This document shows, in pieces, positions 46,700 to 56,240 of a DNA stretch of 64,000 bases. Every line of letters begins with the position of its first letter. Positions within the stretch are counted from its first letter, which is position 1. The notes beneath the pieces were generated by a model. The model was not told where the DNA came from. It did no database searches and was given only the letters and a program-made list of their open reading frames with translations. The stretch is from Stentor roeselii (Eukaryota; Ciliophora; Heterotrichea; Heterotrichida; Stentoridae), in NCBI GenBank assembly GCA_006503475.1, contig RSEH01000151.1, positions 54,302 through 118,301 on the forward strand, given 5' to 3'. A program made the translations under genes and the position numbers.

Positions 46700-47833
46700 A
46701 TGAACGCCCTCTTATCAGACGACTCAAGTTCATCAGACAACGAATTCTGGCAAAGCCTAGAAAAAGAATCAATTCCAAAGCACTTGCTCAGTCTAAACCC
46801 GACATCACAACCAAACCAAAAGTCTTCCCTGAACCTGGCAGAGCGAGACATGCTTCTAAAGACAATCCTAAACATTCGAGAAGGAAAAAACATCGAGATG
46901 CAAAATCTCCAAATAAAACTCGAGAACAGTTCCAAAAAAGAGCTCATGGAAAAAATCAACGAGTTAAAAGAAGACTTCTTAAAAGAATACCTTAAACTCA
47001 AAAGCACATTATCAGACTCGCAAACAGTGATTTACACGAAAAACGCTGAAATTGCGCATCTTTCAGAAACAGTCATCAGCCAGGAAACTTTAATAACTGA
47101 ACTTCGCATTACTCTGGAAGAGTTGAAAAATAAAGAAAACCAACAAATTCAAGAAAAACCTAAAAAATTACAAGAAAGTTTTTATCCAAAGCACCAGGTG
47201 AGCATGTACAAGGACATCATTGACCAGCTCAAGTCAGAAATAAACAACTTGCGAGTCGCTCTTCAGAAAGTCAAAGACGAGAACCAAAAACTAAAAAAAT
47301 CTCTGAACGAAAACGAGCCTAAATCAAATCCCATGGAAGAAATAGAAAAACTTCGACAAGAAAAAGAAGAAGTCCAGAAAGAATTTGAAAGATTCAAGTT
47401 CCAGGTGAATAAAGAAGTAGAGTTAAGAGAGATGTTAAATGATCGTCATTTACAGTCGATTTCAGTCCTGCAAGACGAGATTAAAGCGATTCGAGTTGCA
47501 GGACACACGCCGACAGCAGGTCTAAGACACGGGATTAAACTTATAGAAAATCATGAAGAGCCTCAAAGTCGACTGACTCTTGATAAGCCGAAAGCCCGTT
47601 CACTTCCGAAGTACTCTGCACATCTTAGCAAGATAAACAGTCACTACTCTTATAAAGAATATAAAGCCTTTCACCCTGAATCAGGTCCTTCAGTCGCGCC
47701 GCTCAGGGGACTTTGTAAGCCTCCGAAACTTGAAGGCCTTCCGAAAAGAGGAAGTGTTTTATGCAGTACCAGTGAAGTAAATTCGAAGTTCTTTAAAAGC
47801 TCTGTGCTTATCACTTCGAAAGATCATCGATGA
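46700..47833 (+). CDS. Coiled-coil protein, 377 aa
   Basis: Starts MNALLSDDSSSSDNEFWQSL with an acidic Ser cluster that could be a CK2 target. Coiled coil runs from about 50 to 260 (LAERDMLLKTILNIREGKN, LEEIEKLRQEKEEVQKEFER-like heptads). A disordered basic C-terminus ends in TSKDHR. No family is recognised; many centriole and cortex proteins look like this. The TGA stop and neat placement between genes support it. Confidence 0.6.
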   Translation: MNALLSDDSSSSDNEFWQSLEKESIPKHLLSLNPTSQPNQKSSLNLAERDMLLKTILNIREGKNIEMQNLQIKLENSSKKELMEKINELKEDFLKEYLKLKSTLSDSQTVIYTKNAEIAHLSETVISQETLITELRITLEELKNKENQQIQEKPKKLQESFYPKHQVSMYKDIIDQLKSEINNLRVALQKVKDENQKLKKSLNENEPKSNPMEEIEKLRQEKEEVQKEFERFKFQVNKEVELREMLNDRHLQSISVLQDEIKAIRVAGHTPTAGLRHGIKLIENHEEPQSRLTLDKPKARSLPKYSAHLSKINSHYSYKEYKAFHPESGPSVAPLRGLCKPPKLEGLPKRGSVLCSTSEVNSKFFKSSVLITSKDHR

Positions 47834-47870
47834 CCGTTCATTACATAATACTCTTAATTTATTACCTTCC

Positions 47871-50477
47871 CTATGCTTCTATAATGTCTTTAAAGTAAGC
47901 TTTTAGGAAAGACTTTAGTAATGAGTTCACCATCGCTACTGCTAGAACCATTATTTTTTCTTCCCATTGAACGAACTTCTTAGGGAAGTCTATTGCGCTC
48001 TTTGGGGATAGCTCGGTGAAGTTACTTATAAAACTGTTGTTTACTTCGTCTTGCTCTGTCATTGTGGAGTGCTTTTGCAGTTTGGATGAACCTGCCTTGC
48101 TGATTATTCGTAAGGATTTTCGCTTGTTGGGTGTTGAATTCTTCGCCCTTCGAGGTGGTGGAGTTCTTTTTTTATTCGGTTTTTTCTCCAAATTACTAGA
48201 CCCAGCACTAGCCCTTTCCTTAACAAGTAACTTGCGCTTGGTATTACTAGAGCATGTAGACTGAAGCGACAATTTCATAGTCGGAGAAAGTTTAGGAGAC
48301 TCATTCACAATTGAGTGACTAGGACTAGAATGATAAGATCCAAATTCAGCAAGTCTTGAAAATCCTCGAAACTGCATCAAAAGTGTTTGATTCGCGATTC
48401 TAGTACTAAGACCCGTGAGAAGTTTCAGTAAAATAATCGTCCTTCTTCTGATAATAAACTGTTTAATCCCAGTGATCACAGAAAAGAACCGAATGGCCAA
48501 CATAGGACTAAGCAAGTCCTTCATCTTGAAAGCTGACTTGTTATGACTTCTGACCAATGAAAAGACATTCTTGATGCTCGAATTAAGAATCAAACTGAGA
48601 CTATTCGTGATGAAAATAACTTTAAATCTGTTGAAATGAGGCCGAATGTACGACTTCAAGCTAAGCATTCCTAGCTTGTACGACTTGCGCGTGACCTGCA
48701 TCAGTCTTTCAGCCATTTTCTTGTTACGGATGCTTCTGGCGTACTTCTGACTGATGATGGCGATTTTTATACTCACTAGGTTCCTCTTCCAGGTGTGAAA
48801 AAGTTTCAACATTCTAACACGCGAGCTTTGAGCTGAGGAATAATCGATTATCTGAGTGATTGTCTTGTAAATCTTCATTTTAATCAGGTGGTTATGAACT
48901 AAACTTTCGATAAAATTGAGTTTTACTGATTTTTCTGTCAGTTCAAGAAGTCTCCATAATTTTTTTTTCACGATTCTCACACTTTGAACGAATTTTTTAA
49001 TGCAAAAAAGACCTTGTCTTCTCATTTCATGACGTTTTCTTGCTAAAAAGCTGAAAATCTGCTCGGCGAAGTGATTTTTCTGGTTTTTCACGAATTCATT
49101 GAGTTCGAAACAGTCGATGACTGAAGAAAAAACCTTTCGAAGCGGCCTGGAGAGACTGTTGGTCAAGGCCTGGCTTTGTCTGAGGACTTTTACTTGGTAG
49201 CACTTTTTGCTGAGGCTTACAAATTTTTCATATTTTTTCCAAGCGTTGCGCATGAGGATGAGCGATTTGGTCATCAGTTGTTTGATGACAGGAGCGACAA
49301 TTAAATTGTAAGGTTTTTGCAATGCGAGTTTTTTGCATTTCGCGTAAAGTTTAACAGCAAAGAGGCAGTTTTGCTTGTGACTCGTGATAACTGATGACAA
49401 AATATGTGTCATATTCGAAAGAAGTCTTTTCAGTCGAGGGTCAGGCCCTTCAGGTTTATTTTCACTACGGTCGATGAGGACCTTATGCAAAGAAAGCAGT
49501 TGTAAAGTGATTTCATAAATCGGGGTCTCACTTGAATAAATACTACAGCCGATGAAAGCTCCTGAAAAGACTTCAAACTGATTAGTCAAAATCTCATCAA
49601 TAAAAAAAGCAGATTCAACCAATTCATTAGCTCGACACTTGGCCTGAATATCAGGAAGATACTCATGAATCACAGCATCACTTCTCGAAATAGCAACAAT
49701 TCCATCATTAGAACAAACAATTCTGCTGAAATCAAGTTCAATCTTCTTTAAATTCATACAAGCATCCACTACAAATGCTTCTTTCTTATCAGTGACAGTA
49801 ACCAAGAAGTGTTCATTACACTCCATACTTTCAATAAAGTGTTCACACATTCCCCTAATAGTAAAAGGTTGTCTTACCCTCACAGTTTCACACTCTCCAG
49901 CAGGTAGCATTCCATAAACATAAACAAATCCTCCAGCAGTACAAAAGGCAGTGAAAGTCCTTCCACATAAAACTTGTCTAATCAGAAAGATCCGGGCAGT
50001 TTGGACTAAAGTCACCGGCTGACGCTCTGAATTCGCAAGACCCAGTTGCCCCTCGCTGCCAGTTCCCCAAGTAAACAATTCGCCCTTTGAGCTTAAAAGT
50101 GCGGCGTGGGTGGCTCCAAGATGAACACTCGCCACTCGGGCTAATATCTGCAACTTCGCCGGGGTCTTCAGCGAGTAACAATTTTTTATGCCGAGAATGC
50201 CTGACTTTGAACGATCCTCACCCATTGTCAGTGCAAAGCCGGAGACTGTGACAAAGGCAAGGACTGTTTCGTTGCAAGAGACTTGAGTGACTGCAGTGGA
50301 CAAAAGAGTTCTTTCCATTGTCAGGACTGAGTGCTTGTAAAGGTCACTTGACTCAGTGATGTAGTAACCGTGGTCTGATGTGAATGATGATTGACGCACC
50401 TGCTCTGATGAAAGCTTTAGGAACTTGGAAGACGCCAGGTGAAGAAGACCGAAACAAGATAGGGACGGGTTAGCCAT
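47871..50477 (-). CDS. RCC1-repeat protein with long basic helical region, 868 aa
   Basis: RCC1-like propeller repeats occupy about 1-310; the clearest is HLGATHAALLSSKGELFTWG followed by TGSEGQLGLANSERQP. Only some blades are evident, so the propeller is incomplete or diverged. From 370 on the protein is strongly basic and helical with many short hydrophobic-basic repeats (KKMAERLMQVTRKSYKL), somewhat like IQ-type helices. The C-terminal 130 residues are Lys/Pro/Ser-rich (KKRTPPPRRAKN). Exchange factor activity cannot be assumed; a scaffold role at cytoskeleton or chromatin is an inference. Confidence 0.7.
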   Translation of the reverse strand: MANPSLSCFGLLHLASSKFLKLSSEQVRQSSFTSDHGYYITESSDLYKHSVLTMERTLLSTAVTQVSCNETVLAFVTVSGFALTMGEDRSKSGILGIKNCYSLKTPAKLQILARVASVHLGATHAALLSSKGELFTWGTGSEGQLGLANSERQPVTLVQTARIFLIRQVLCGRTFTAFCTAGGFVYVYGMLPAGECETVRVRQPFTIRGMCEHFIESMECNEHFLVTVTDKKEAFVVDACMNLKKIELDFSRIVCSNDGIVAISRSDAVIHEYLPDIQAKCRANELVESAFFIDEILTNQFEVFSGAFIGCSIYSSETPIYEITLQLLSLHKVLIDRSENKPEGPDPRLKRLLSNMTHILSSVITSHKQNCLFAVKLYAKCKKLALQKPYNLIVAPVIKQLMTKSLILMRNAWKKYEKFVSLSKKCYQVKVLRQSQALTNSLSRPLRKVFSSVIDCFELNEFVKNQKNHFAEQIFSFLARKRHEMRRQGLFCIKKFVQSVRIVKKKLWRLLELTEKSVKLNFIESLVHNHLIKMKIYKTITQIIDYSSAQSSRVRMLKLFHTWKRNLVSIKIAIISQKYARSIRNKKMAERLMQVTRKSYKLGMLSLKSYIRPHFNRFKVIFITNSLSLILNSSIKNVFSLVRSHNKSAFKMKDLLSPMLAIRFFSVITGIKQFIIRRRTIILLKLLTGLSTRIANQTLLMQFRGFSRLAEFGSYHSSPSHSIVNESPKLSPTMKLSLQSTCSSNTKRKLLVKERASAGSSNLEKKPNKKRTPPPRRAKNSTPNKRKSLRIISKAGSSKLQKHSTMTEQDEVNNSFISNFTELSPKSAIDFPKKFVQWEEKIMVLAVAMVNSLLKSFLKAYFKDIIEA

Positions 50478-50506
50478 TTGATTGAATTAGAATTTTAATG
50501 AAAGGG

Positions 50507-50704
50507 TTAATCTTTGCGATAAGACTTCGAACGCTTGTTTAGAACTACTGAAAATTTTCGCTTTTGCTTGAATTGGCTGGTGTATTCTTTGGAGGAATCA
50601 CTGTGGTCTTTGTTTTTACTTGATTTGAACTCGAAAAAACCCAGGGCTTCAAGAAGTTCTTCGCATTCGCTGTCAGGTGGAACAGGCTTCGAATTTTTCA
50701 CCAT
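50507..50704 (-). CDS. Small basic protein, 65 aa (possible)
   Basis: An ATG-to-stop frame of MVKNSKPVPPDSECEELLEA... fits exactly between two minus-strand genes, 16 nt after one stop and 29 nt before the next start. An acidic-amphipathic helix (CEELLEALGFFEF) is followed by a Lys/Ser-rich tail. Not recognised. The spacing, which copies the tight spacing of its neighbours, is the main support. Confidence 0.4.
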   Translation of the reverse strand: MVKNSKPVPPDSECEELLEALGFFEFKSSKNKDHSDSSKEYTSQFKQKRKFSVVLNKRSKSYRKD

Positions 50705-50720
50705 TTCAGTTAATTATAGG

Positions 50721-51767
50721 CTAGAATACGAATTTGGATTTGCTTGATAGACTTTCCAGGTGCATACGCAACTTTTGGCTTGATGATCGAACTGAAGAGG
50801 TTAAGGTTTCGATTTCATTTGTGTTTATCGCTTCTTCTAGATGGTCGAGTTTTAAACCGTGGTATTGTGAAAAGTTCCTCAAGTGAACTGAAGGGTTAAT
50901 TGATGAATCAGTTTCAAAACTCACTCTGAATAAACTATTGTCTGGACTTGCAGATGTTGAAAAGTTGTTAAATGAAAACTTTATTTCTTTCATCGATGAT
51001 TTGCATTTGGATTGAATTTTCTGAAGTTTACGTTTTTCCAAAGTGAGAAAATGTTTATATTTTTCATGTTCTTCTTCAGCTTTTTCAAGCACTTTTTGTA
51101 AGTCTTGCTTGAGGAGGAGTTTTGACCTGAGTATCAAATGATTTTGACTGAGACCTGAAAAAATATTCGCATTTTTTGTATTTTTGAACCCGTTAGTTAA
51201 AAGAGTCATTTTTTCAAGTTTCATGTTTTTGATTCTTTCATTTATTGAAACAAGTCGATCGCTAAGGTCCTCAATTTCTTGCAAACAAGAATTTAACGAC
51301 TTTTCTTTATTTTCCACAATTTTCAATGAATTTTGAGATTTTTCATATCGCTTTTGAAGAGTTTTCAAGTAACTTTGCCTCGAGTTCCATATTTTCACTA
51401 AATCTTCCTTTTTTTCTTCAAGGTGATTAAATTCTTCAACATCTTCTAAAAAAATCTCGCAGTTCTTTGAAATTTTTCTGAAGTTTTTAAGAATTTCCCC
51501 TAAACTTTGATCATTTCTGACTTGATGTTTAACTTTTTGGGTGGTAAGATTGATTGTTTTTCTGGTATATCCAAATATTTTTTTAATGAGAATCAGTTCT
51601 TTTAACAGTTCAAAAAACCCTCTTCTGTTATTGTTCATTTGAATGTAGGACTTTTTAATCCTTAGTATGCTAAGTTCAAAGCTTAATTGAGACTTGCGTT
51701 GAAGATTAGCCTTGAGCAGTTGAACTAAACTGTTGATTTGAGGGTCAGTACTTGGAGGGACATTCAT
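50721..51767 (-). CDS. Coiled-coil protein, 348 aa
   Basis: MNVPPSTDPQINSLVQLLKA then heptads over about 20-265 (LEEVEKKEDLVKIWNS-like, LQEIEDLSDRLVSINERIK). The C-terminal 80 residues are Ser-rich with weak structure. There is no motor, finger or membrane motif. Family not recognised. Its start is preceded by a C-rich plus strand, opposite to most genes here. Confidence 0.6.
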   Translation of the reverse strand: MNVPPSTDPQINSLVQLLKANLQRKSQLSFELSILRIKKSYIQMNNNRRGFFELLKELILIKKIFGYTRKTINLTTQKVKHQVRNDQSLGEILKNFRKISKNCEIFLEDVEEFNHLEEKKEDLVKIWNSRQSYLKTLQKRYEKSQNSLKIVENKEKSLNSCLQEIEDLSDRLVSINERIKNMKLEKMTLLTNGFKNTKNANIFSGLSQNHLILRSKLLLKQDLQKVLEKAEEEHEKYKHFLTLEKRKLQKIQSKCKSSMKEIKFSFNNFSTSASPDNSLFRVSFETDSSINPSVHLRNFSQYHGLKLDHLEEAINTNEIETLTSSVRSSSQKLRMHLESLSSKSKFVF

Positions 51768-51995
51768 ATTTATCTACCTATAAACAATGAAAAAGATCAT
51801 AGATGTAAAAAACAATCTTTTTCCAATCCTCAATCACTGATACCAAAAAAAATCTCATCTGTGAATAACTTAATTCAAATTAATTAACCAGTCATCCTAA
51901 ACAAATCCTTCCCTAAACCACTCAAAATCTCTAAATTTCCATTATTCCTCTACCCTCAATCAATAAAAACCTTCAAACTTCCTATAATTATTTAA

Positions 51996-52487
51996 CTAAT
52001 CATAAAGTCTTAAAGCTGCTCTTGACTTATTTTTCAAGATCTTTTGTGTGCTCGAACCTTTGAGACTACATTCAGAGGCTCTGCAGTTTTTCAAACTCGC
52101 GTCAGTCCTCTGCGACTTTGAAGCGAAAACAACTTGAATCAATTCTTTTAAATTTGAATCGAAAAACTTTTTAGGGTTTATGACTTGTCTGCCTTGAGGA
52201 CTTGGATCTGTCAGTGAAGCGAGAACTGAGATCAAGTCGTCTTCGTTGAAAGAGTCAGTCTTTTGTGAAGATTTTCCTGATTTTTTACGTTTCTGAGGAA
52301 GATTGTCGAGATATTCAGGACTTGAACTGTTTTTATTCAGGATGGATTCAGATAAAGTCTTCAGTTCTGTCAGATCTGTGAAAATTTCAGAGTCTGTTGC
52401 CGTGAACCTGCTTTTGTCTTTGTTGAATTGGTACCTGAGACGAGTGTTGCAGCTAATGCTGTTAAAGGTTTTATCTATTTTTATCAT
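51996..52487 (-). CDS. Hypothetical protein, 163 aa
   Basis: Complete ORF from ATG 52487 (MIKIDKTFNSISCNTRLRYQ). Ser/Lys-rich and largely disordered, with a helical middle (EDDLISVLASL) and a basic tail (ILKNKSRAALRLYD). No motif recognised. It may be a small nuclear or cytoskeletal linker; nothing more can be said. Confidence 0.5.
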   Translation of the reverse strand: MIKIDKTFNSISCNTRLRYQFNKDKSRFTATDSEIFTDLTELKTLSESILNKNSSSPEYLDNLPQKRKKSGKSSQKTDSFNEDDLISVLASLTDPSPQGRQVINPKKFFDSNLKELIQVVFASKSQRTDASLKNCRASECSLKGSSTQKILKNKSRAALRLYD

Positions 52488-52842
52488 TTATTATAAAATG
52501 ATTTCTTGTGATTGGATGGAGAAAGAAGGGTTTTAGAATAAGAGAAGATGATAATTTTATGAAGAGAAACAGATTTAAGGATATTTTAAGAGATTACTTT
52601 TAATTTCAAAGAATTAAAGAAAAGATGTAGATTTACTAAATTCATTCAATTGATAACAACTTTAAAGTTTTTGATGTATTTTAACAAGCATATCATAATA
52701 TAAAATTTAACAAGTAGAATCATTTATCCTAAAAAAATAAAAACCAAAACTTAATTTTCCAATTCCATTAATAATTTCATAACTTTTCTCCAAGCCCTTA
52801 AAACTCTTCAAATTTATCAAACCTTTAAGAAACAATTTAAAA
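52488..52842. other. Divergent promoter region, nothing recognised
   Basis: 355 AT-rich nt. The right part is C/A-rich on the plus strand, fitting the 5' flank of the plus gene. No ORF or RNA gene. Confidence 0.5.
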
Positions 52843-54192
52843 ATGGACTCAAGATATAGAAGTCTAACTCCTCGTCCAGACAAGATAACCGAGCGAACCT
52901 TCATCGACCCATTAGCCTTGATCGACGAAGAAGACAGCGCAACAACAAAGCAACTCGTCCTAATCCACAAAGAACTCGACAAGATAAAATCAGAAAACCG
53001 TAAAAAGCAGTCATCAATCCACAAGTTAAAACAAGACATCGCTGCAGCAAAACGTTCATCAAACACCTTATCAGACGACAAATCAACTTTAGAACAACGT
53101 GTACAACGTTTAGAAAACTACCTGGATACCGTGATCCAAAAGCGAAAAGAAGAAGAGTCAGACATGAAAAGTTACCAGTTCCTTCTCGACCGTATCAAAG
53201 AAGACAAGCATGCACTAGACAAAGAACTAAAAAGACAACAAAAAGACCTGAGCCTCAGCAAACGCGACCTTTCTCTTCACTCAACCCGAAGCAAAAAATT
53301 ACAAGAGTTCAACCTCAGAGAACGTCTTGAAATGCAGAACTTGTCTCAAACAATTCTTAAAGAAAAGAAATCACAAGAAGACACTTTGATAGTGATTGAG
53401 AAAAAAGCATTGGAAAGAAGTAGAGCTGTTACTATCTTAGAAGAAAGCAGCAGACATCGAGAACAAATCGCTGATGCTGCACAAGGACAGATCTCTAATA
53501 TGGAAACTATTGAATTGAGGAATAAAGTCCTTTTAAATCAGATGTGGTTCTTTTGGTTGAGTAAGAAACTGCAAAAGGAACTTGATAAAGGAGGAATCCT
53601 TGAAGAACCTTTTCAGAAAATCAAGATGACTACTGGAATGCATTCTGTTGAAGATATCTTGACAAGGTTCCTTACAAGAGAAGAAGCTTATAAAGATCTC
53701 GTCTCTGGAGTCAAAGAAGCTGAAAATAAACTTAGAGATATGAAAAGTCTTCTAGATCAGGCAAACCAACACTTGCAACTCATCAAAATAAAAGAAGGAA
53801 ATGAAACTGAAGAACCTGCTGAAGAGTCAATCAGGAATAACACCAGGTCTATTGTTAACTTCAAAGATATGGCAAAAAAATACAAAGTTCTCATCAAGGG
53901 ACTTATTCAATGGGGAAAACTTCAGCTTAGAACCATGGAACAAGATGAACAATCAGATGATTTAAAGGAAATCATTCAGAAGATTTTAGAGGAAAGTCAA
54001 AAGTTGATGATTAAGGTCAAGGAAAAAATCGAGTTGAACAAGGAAAAACTAGAAGAAGTCCTGTTTTTAAGCACTGGAAACCTTGTCCAGAATCAATCTT
54101 TCAGCAAGTTTTTCGAAGGCAACTGTCGAATTTCACCACGTAAAATGTCGAACGGTGAGGAAGACTCGAAGCTACTGATCGGAAACCAGTGA
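52843..54192 (+). CDS. Outer-dynein-arm docking complex-like coiled-coil protein
   Basis: 449 residues, nearly all coiled coil. The stretch FQKIKMTTGMHSVEDILTRFL, followed by TREEAYKDLVSGVKEAENKL, matches the ODA docking family (CCDC151/CCDC63/CCDC114) pattern IKEATGVxxxxEVxxRFxxQ...THxxLxxLxxExE. The heptads before it (KLQEFNLRERLEMQNLSQ) also fit. These proteins hold the outer dynein arm on the doublet microtubule. Which member it is cannot be told by eye. Its TGA abuts directly on the stop of the opposing gene. Confidence 0.6.
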   Translation: MDSRYRSLTPRPDKITERTFIDPLALIDEEDSATTKQLVLIHKELDKIKSENRKKQSSIHKLKQDIAAAKRSSNTLSDDKSTLEQRVQRLENYLDTVIQKRKEEESDMKSYQFLLDRIKEDKHALDKELKRQQKDLSLSKRDLSLHSTRSKKLQEFNLRERLEMQNLSQTILKEKKSQEDTLIVIEKKALERSRAVTILEESSRHREQIADAAQGQISNMETIELRNKVLLNQMWFFWLSKKLQKELDKGGILEEPFQKIKMTTGMHSVEDILTRFLTREEAYKDLVSGVKEAENKLRDMKSLLDQANQHLQLIKIKEGNETEEPAEESIRNNTRSIVNFKDMAKKYKVLIKGLIQWGKLQLRTMEQDEQSDDLKEIIQKILEESQKLMIKVKEKIELNKEKLEEVLFLSTGNLVQNQSFSKFFEGNCRISPRKMSNGEEDSKLLIGNQ

Positions 54193-55536
54193 TTAAATAT
54201 TGCTCAATTCATTTAAATAAGCCAGTTTGGCCCTGATAGCCTCGACGTAAGACTGGTTCAAATACTGGCTGCTGTAAATATCTCCGCTTTTTCCACTTAA
54301 AAGTTCATAAGTTTTGGTTTGGTTATCAAGTAACTGAACCTGACTTCTTATTTTTTCAAGTTTCTGCTGAGGTTTCAATTTCGGGTCTTCAACATCTTTC
54401 CAATTCTTGATCCTAACAGGTTTCGCTGAACCTTCTATTCTTTTTTTTCTCTTTTCAGCAAGATAGTCAAAATTTTCTACTTTTTTCTCTTCAATACTTG
54501 GAACTCTTTTGAGTCGATTAATTCCAACTTTTGTTGATTTTGTTCTACAACTTGAGGTATTTTTTTCCAGGTCTTTTTCACTTTTTCTAGGTAAAGACCT
54601 ACGAACAGGGGCGATTTTGTTGGGAACTTCGATGACTTTATCAAGACTTTTATTGATTTTAGCGACAGGTTTAAATAGTTCTTTGACGAGTTCTCCATAT
54701 CTTTTTGATTTTTCAGTCAGGATTTTTTTTTGAGCTTGTTTGATTTGAAGTATTTCTTCTTTTTCTCTGTCGCTTTTTTGAGCGATTTCAAACATTTTTG
54801 ATTTGTAAAGGTTCTGACATGAGGAGTTGATTAAAGAGTCGCGGTTGTTTTCTAATTGTTTTTTTTTTCGTTTGCTGCTCATTATTTCTAGAAGTTCTTC
54901 GTAGTTTTTTGAATGGTCTGAGATTTCTTTTAGATTCATTGGGGCGAAAGCTTGACGCTTTCGTGCAAGTTCTTTTTTACGGTTTTCGAGTTCTGGTAAC
55001 TCGAAACTGGACTGGAATCTTTCTTCGAGTTCTTTGAATAAAGGCTTTACTGAGGATACTTTTCGGAGTTCTTGGTTGGACTTCTCGAGAGACTCTAAAC
55101 GGGCTTGCTTTTCGATTGAAAGCTTTTCTTGACGGTCGAGTAGGTGCTTTAGTTTTTCTTCTTTTTGCTTTTCTTTGGCTTGGATTTCTAAGAGTTTTTG
55201 TTTTTCGGATTCTTGGATTAGTTTTTGGGTTTTTGACTCGAGTTCGGCTTTTAGACGGTCTTCTCGTTCTTTTTTTTCTTGTTTGAGACGAAGAAGGAAC
55301 TGCTTTTTTACTAGGTCATCCACATACACTTCCGTTGAATCTTTCTGTAAAAATTCATTGAAAGAGCTAGACTTAGGAGCATTTTCTCGACAAGCCTTTC
55401 TCTCCCTCAAAAACCTTTTCATCCTTTTCTTCAAAACATCATTTTTACAATTTCTCAAAGCCAGTTCCAAGCACTCATTAACATCCCCTAAAACCTCTTG
55501 TAAAGGTTTACTCAAGTTACTGAAATAAGCTTTCAT
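54193..55536 (-). CDS. Charged coiled-coil protein, 447 aa
   Basis: An N-terminal helix (MKAYFSNLSKPLQEVLGDV) is followed by a very Lys/Glu-rich single helix or coiled coil (about 80-190, LIQESEKQKLLEIQAKEKQK) and a basic mixed C-terminal half. No family is recognised; it is typical of ciliary or cortical structural proteins. The stop codon is the very next base after the stop of the opposing gene, and its start is 27 nt from the stop of the gene upstream. Confidence 0.6.
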   Translation of the reverse strand: MKAYFSNLSKPLQEVLGDVNECLELALRNCKNDVLKKRMKRFLRERKACRENAPKSSSFNEFLQKDSTEVYVDDLVKKQFLLRLKQEKKEREDRLKAELESKTQKLIQESEKQKLLEIQAKEKQKEEKLKHLLDRQEKLSIEKQARLESLEKSNQELRKVSSVKPLFKELEERFQSSFELPELENRKKELARKRQAFAPMNLKEISDHSKNYEELLEIMSSKRKKKQLENNRDSLINSSCQNLYKSKMFEIAQKSDREKEEILQIKQAQKKILTEKSKRYGELVKELFKPVAKINKSLDKVIEVPNKIAPVRRSLPRKSEKDLEKNTSSCRTKSTKVGINRLKRVPSIEEKKVENFDYLAEKRKKRIEGSAKPVRIKNWKDVEDPKLKPQQKLEKIRSQVQLLDNQTKTYELLSGKSGDIYSSQYLNQSYVEAIRAKLAYLNELSNI

Positions 55537-55563
55537 CTTTAATTATGGTAAATAAATCATCAA

Positions 55564-56151
55564 TCATTCCTGAGCTCTTTCATGAAAAAATGTTTTAAAA
55601 TCATCAGACTCTAAAAACGATTTCAAACTTTCTAACTTTTTCTTATTTCCTTCCTCCGAATGTTTCATTGAGTAAAACTCAGTACTTTTGCAGACTCTTC
55701 TAACATGACTAGAGATTCCATTTCCATACTGTTGCCTTTTGCTTATTTTATTCATTCTTTCATTCCACTCTTTGCTACCGACATGTGCGGGGCCGACTCC
55801 TCCAAGAACGTAGTACTTTTTAGGTCTGGTGAGTTGATAGTCTTCTAGAGAGTAAGGCTTGAAGAGATTATTCTGATTGTTTGAATAAAAGCTGGAAACT
55901 TTATCTTTTTTTATGATAGTTGGAGGAGATTTCAATGGCCTTAAGTCACTTGGCAGGCGGACTCCAGCCCTTTTGTTTGACAGGCGAATCTGGTTATGCG
56001 AGTCGACAACTGAATTCGCGATTGATCTATAGGCTGGGCTGTGAATTTGTGAGTTCGACGGCTTGGATATCGCTCGTTCTGAGTTTATTTTAAGTTCTCC
56101 GTGCTTGTTAAGAATCGCTGTTTTGGTTTTGAATCTTTCGTGAAATGACAT
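55564..56151 (-). CDS. JHY-like motif protein, 195 aa
   Basis: The core has PYSLEDYQLTRPKKYYVLGG and then VGPAHVGSKEWNERMNKISK (about 98-137). This resembles the PYTLxDYxxxK...LGGLGP...W pattern of JHY and related ciliary proteins. The N-terminus is Ser/Lys-rich and disordered, and the C-terminus is a helix. Association with the ciliary axoneme is an inference from this motif only. It shares an 89-nt divergent promoter with the WD40 gene. Confidence 0.5.
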   Translation of the reverse strand: MSFHERFKTKTAILNKHGELKINSERAISKPSNSQIHSPAYRSIANSVVDSHNQIRLSNKRAGVRLPSDLRPLKSPPTIIKKDKVSSFYSNNQNNLFKPYSLEDYQLTRPKKYYVLGGVGPAHVGSKEWNERMNKISKRQQYGNGISSHVRRVCKSTEFYSMKHSEEGNKKKLESLKSFLESDDFKTFFHERAQE

Positions 56152-56240
56152 GGGTTTAAATTACTGTTTAAGTATGGAGGATTATGAGGAAACTCATTCA
56201 AGGATGAAATTCATAGGTTTTTTTGATTTTTTTATAAGAA

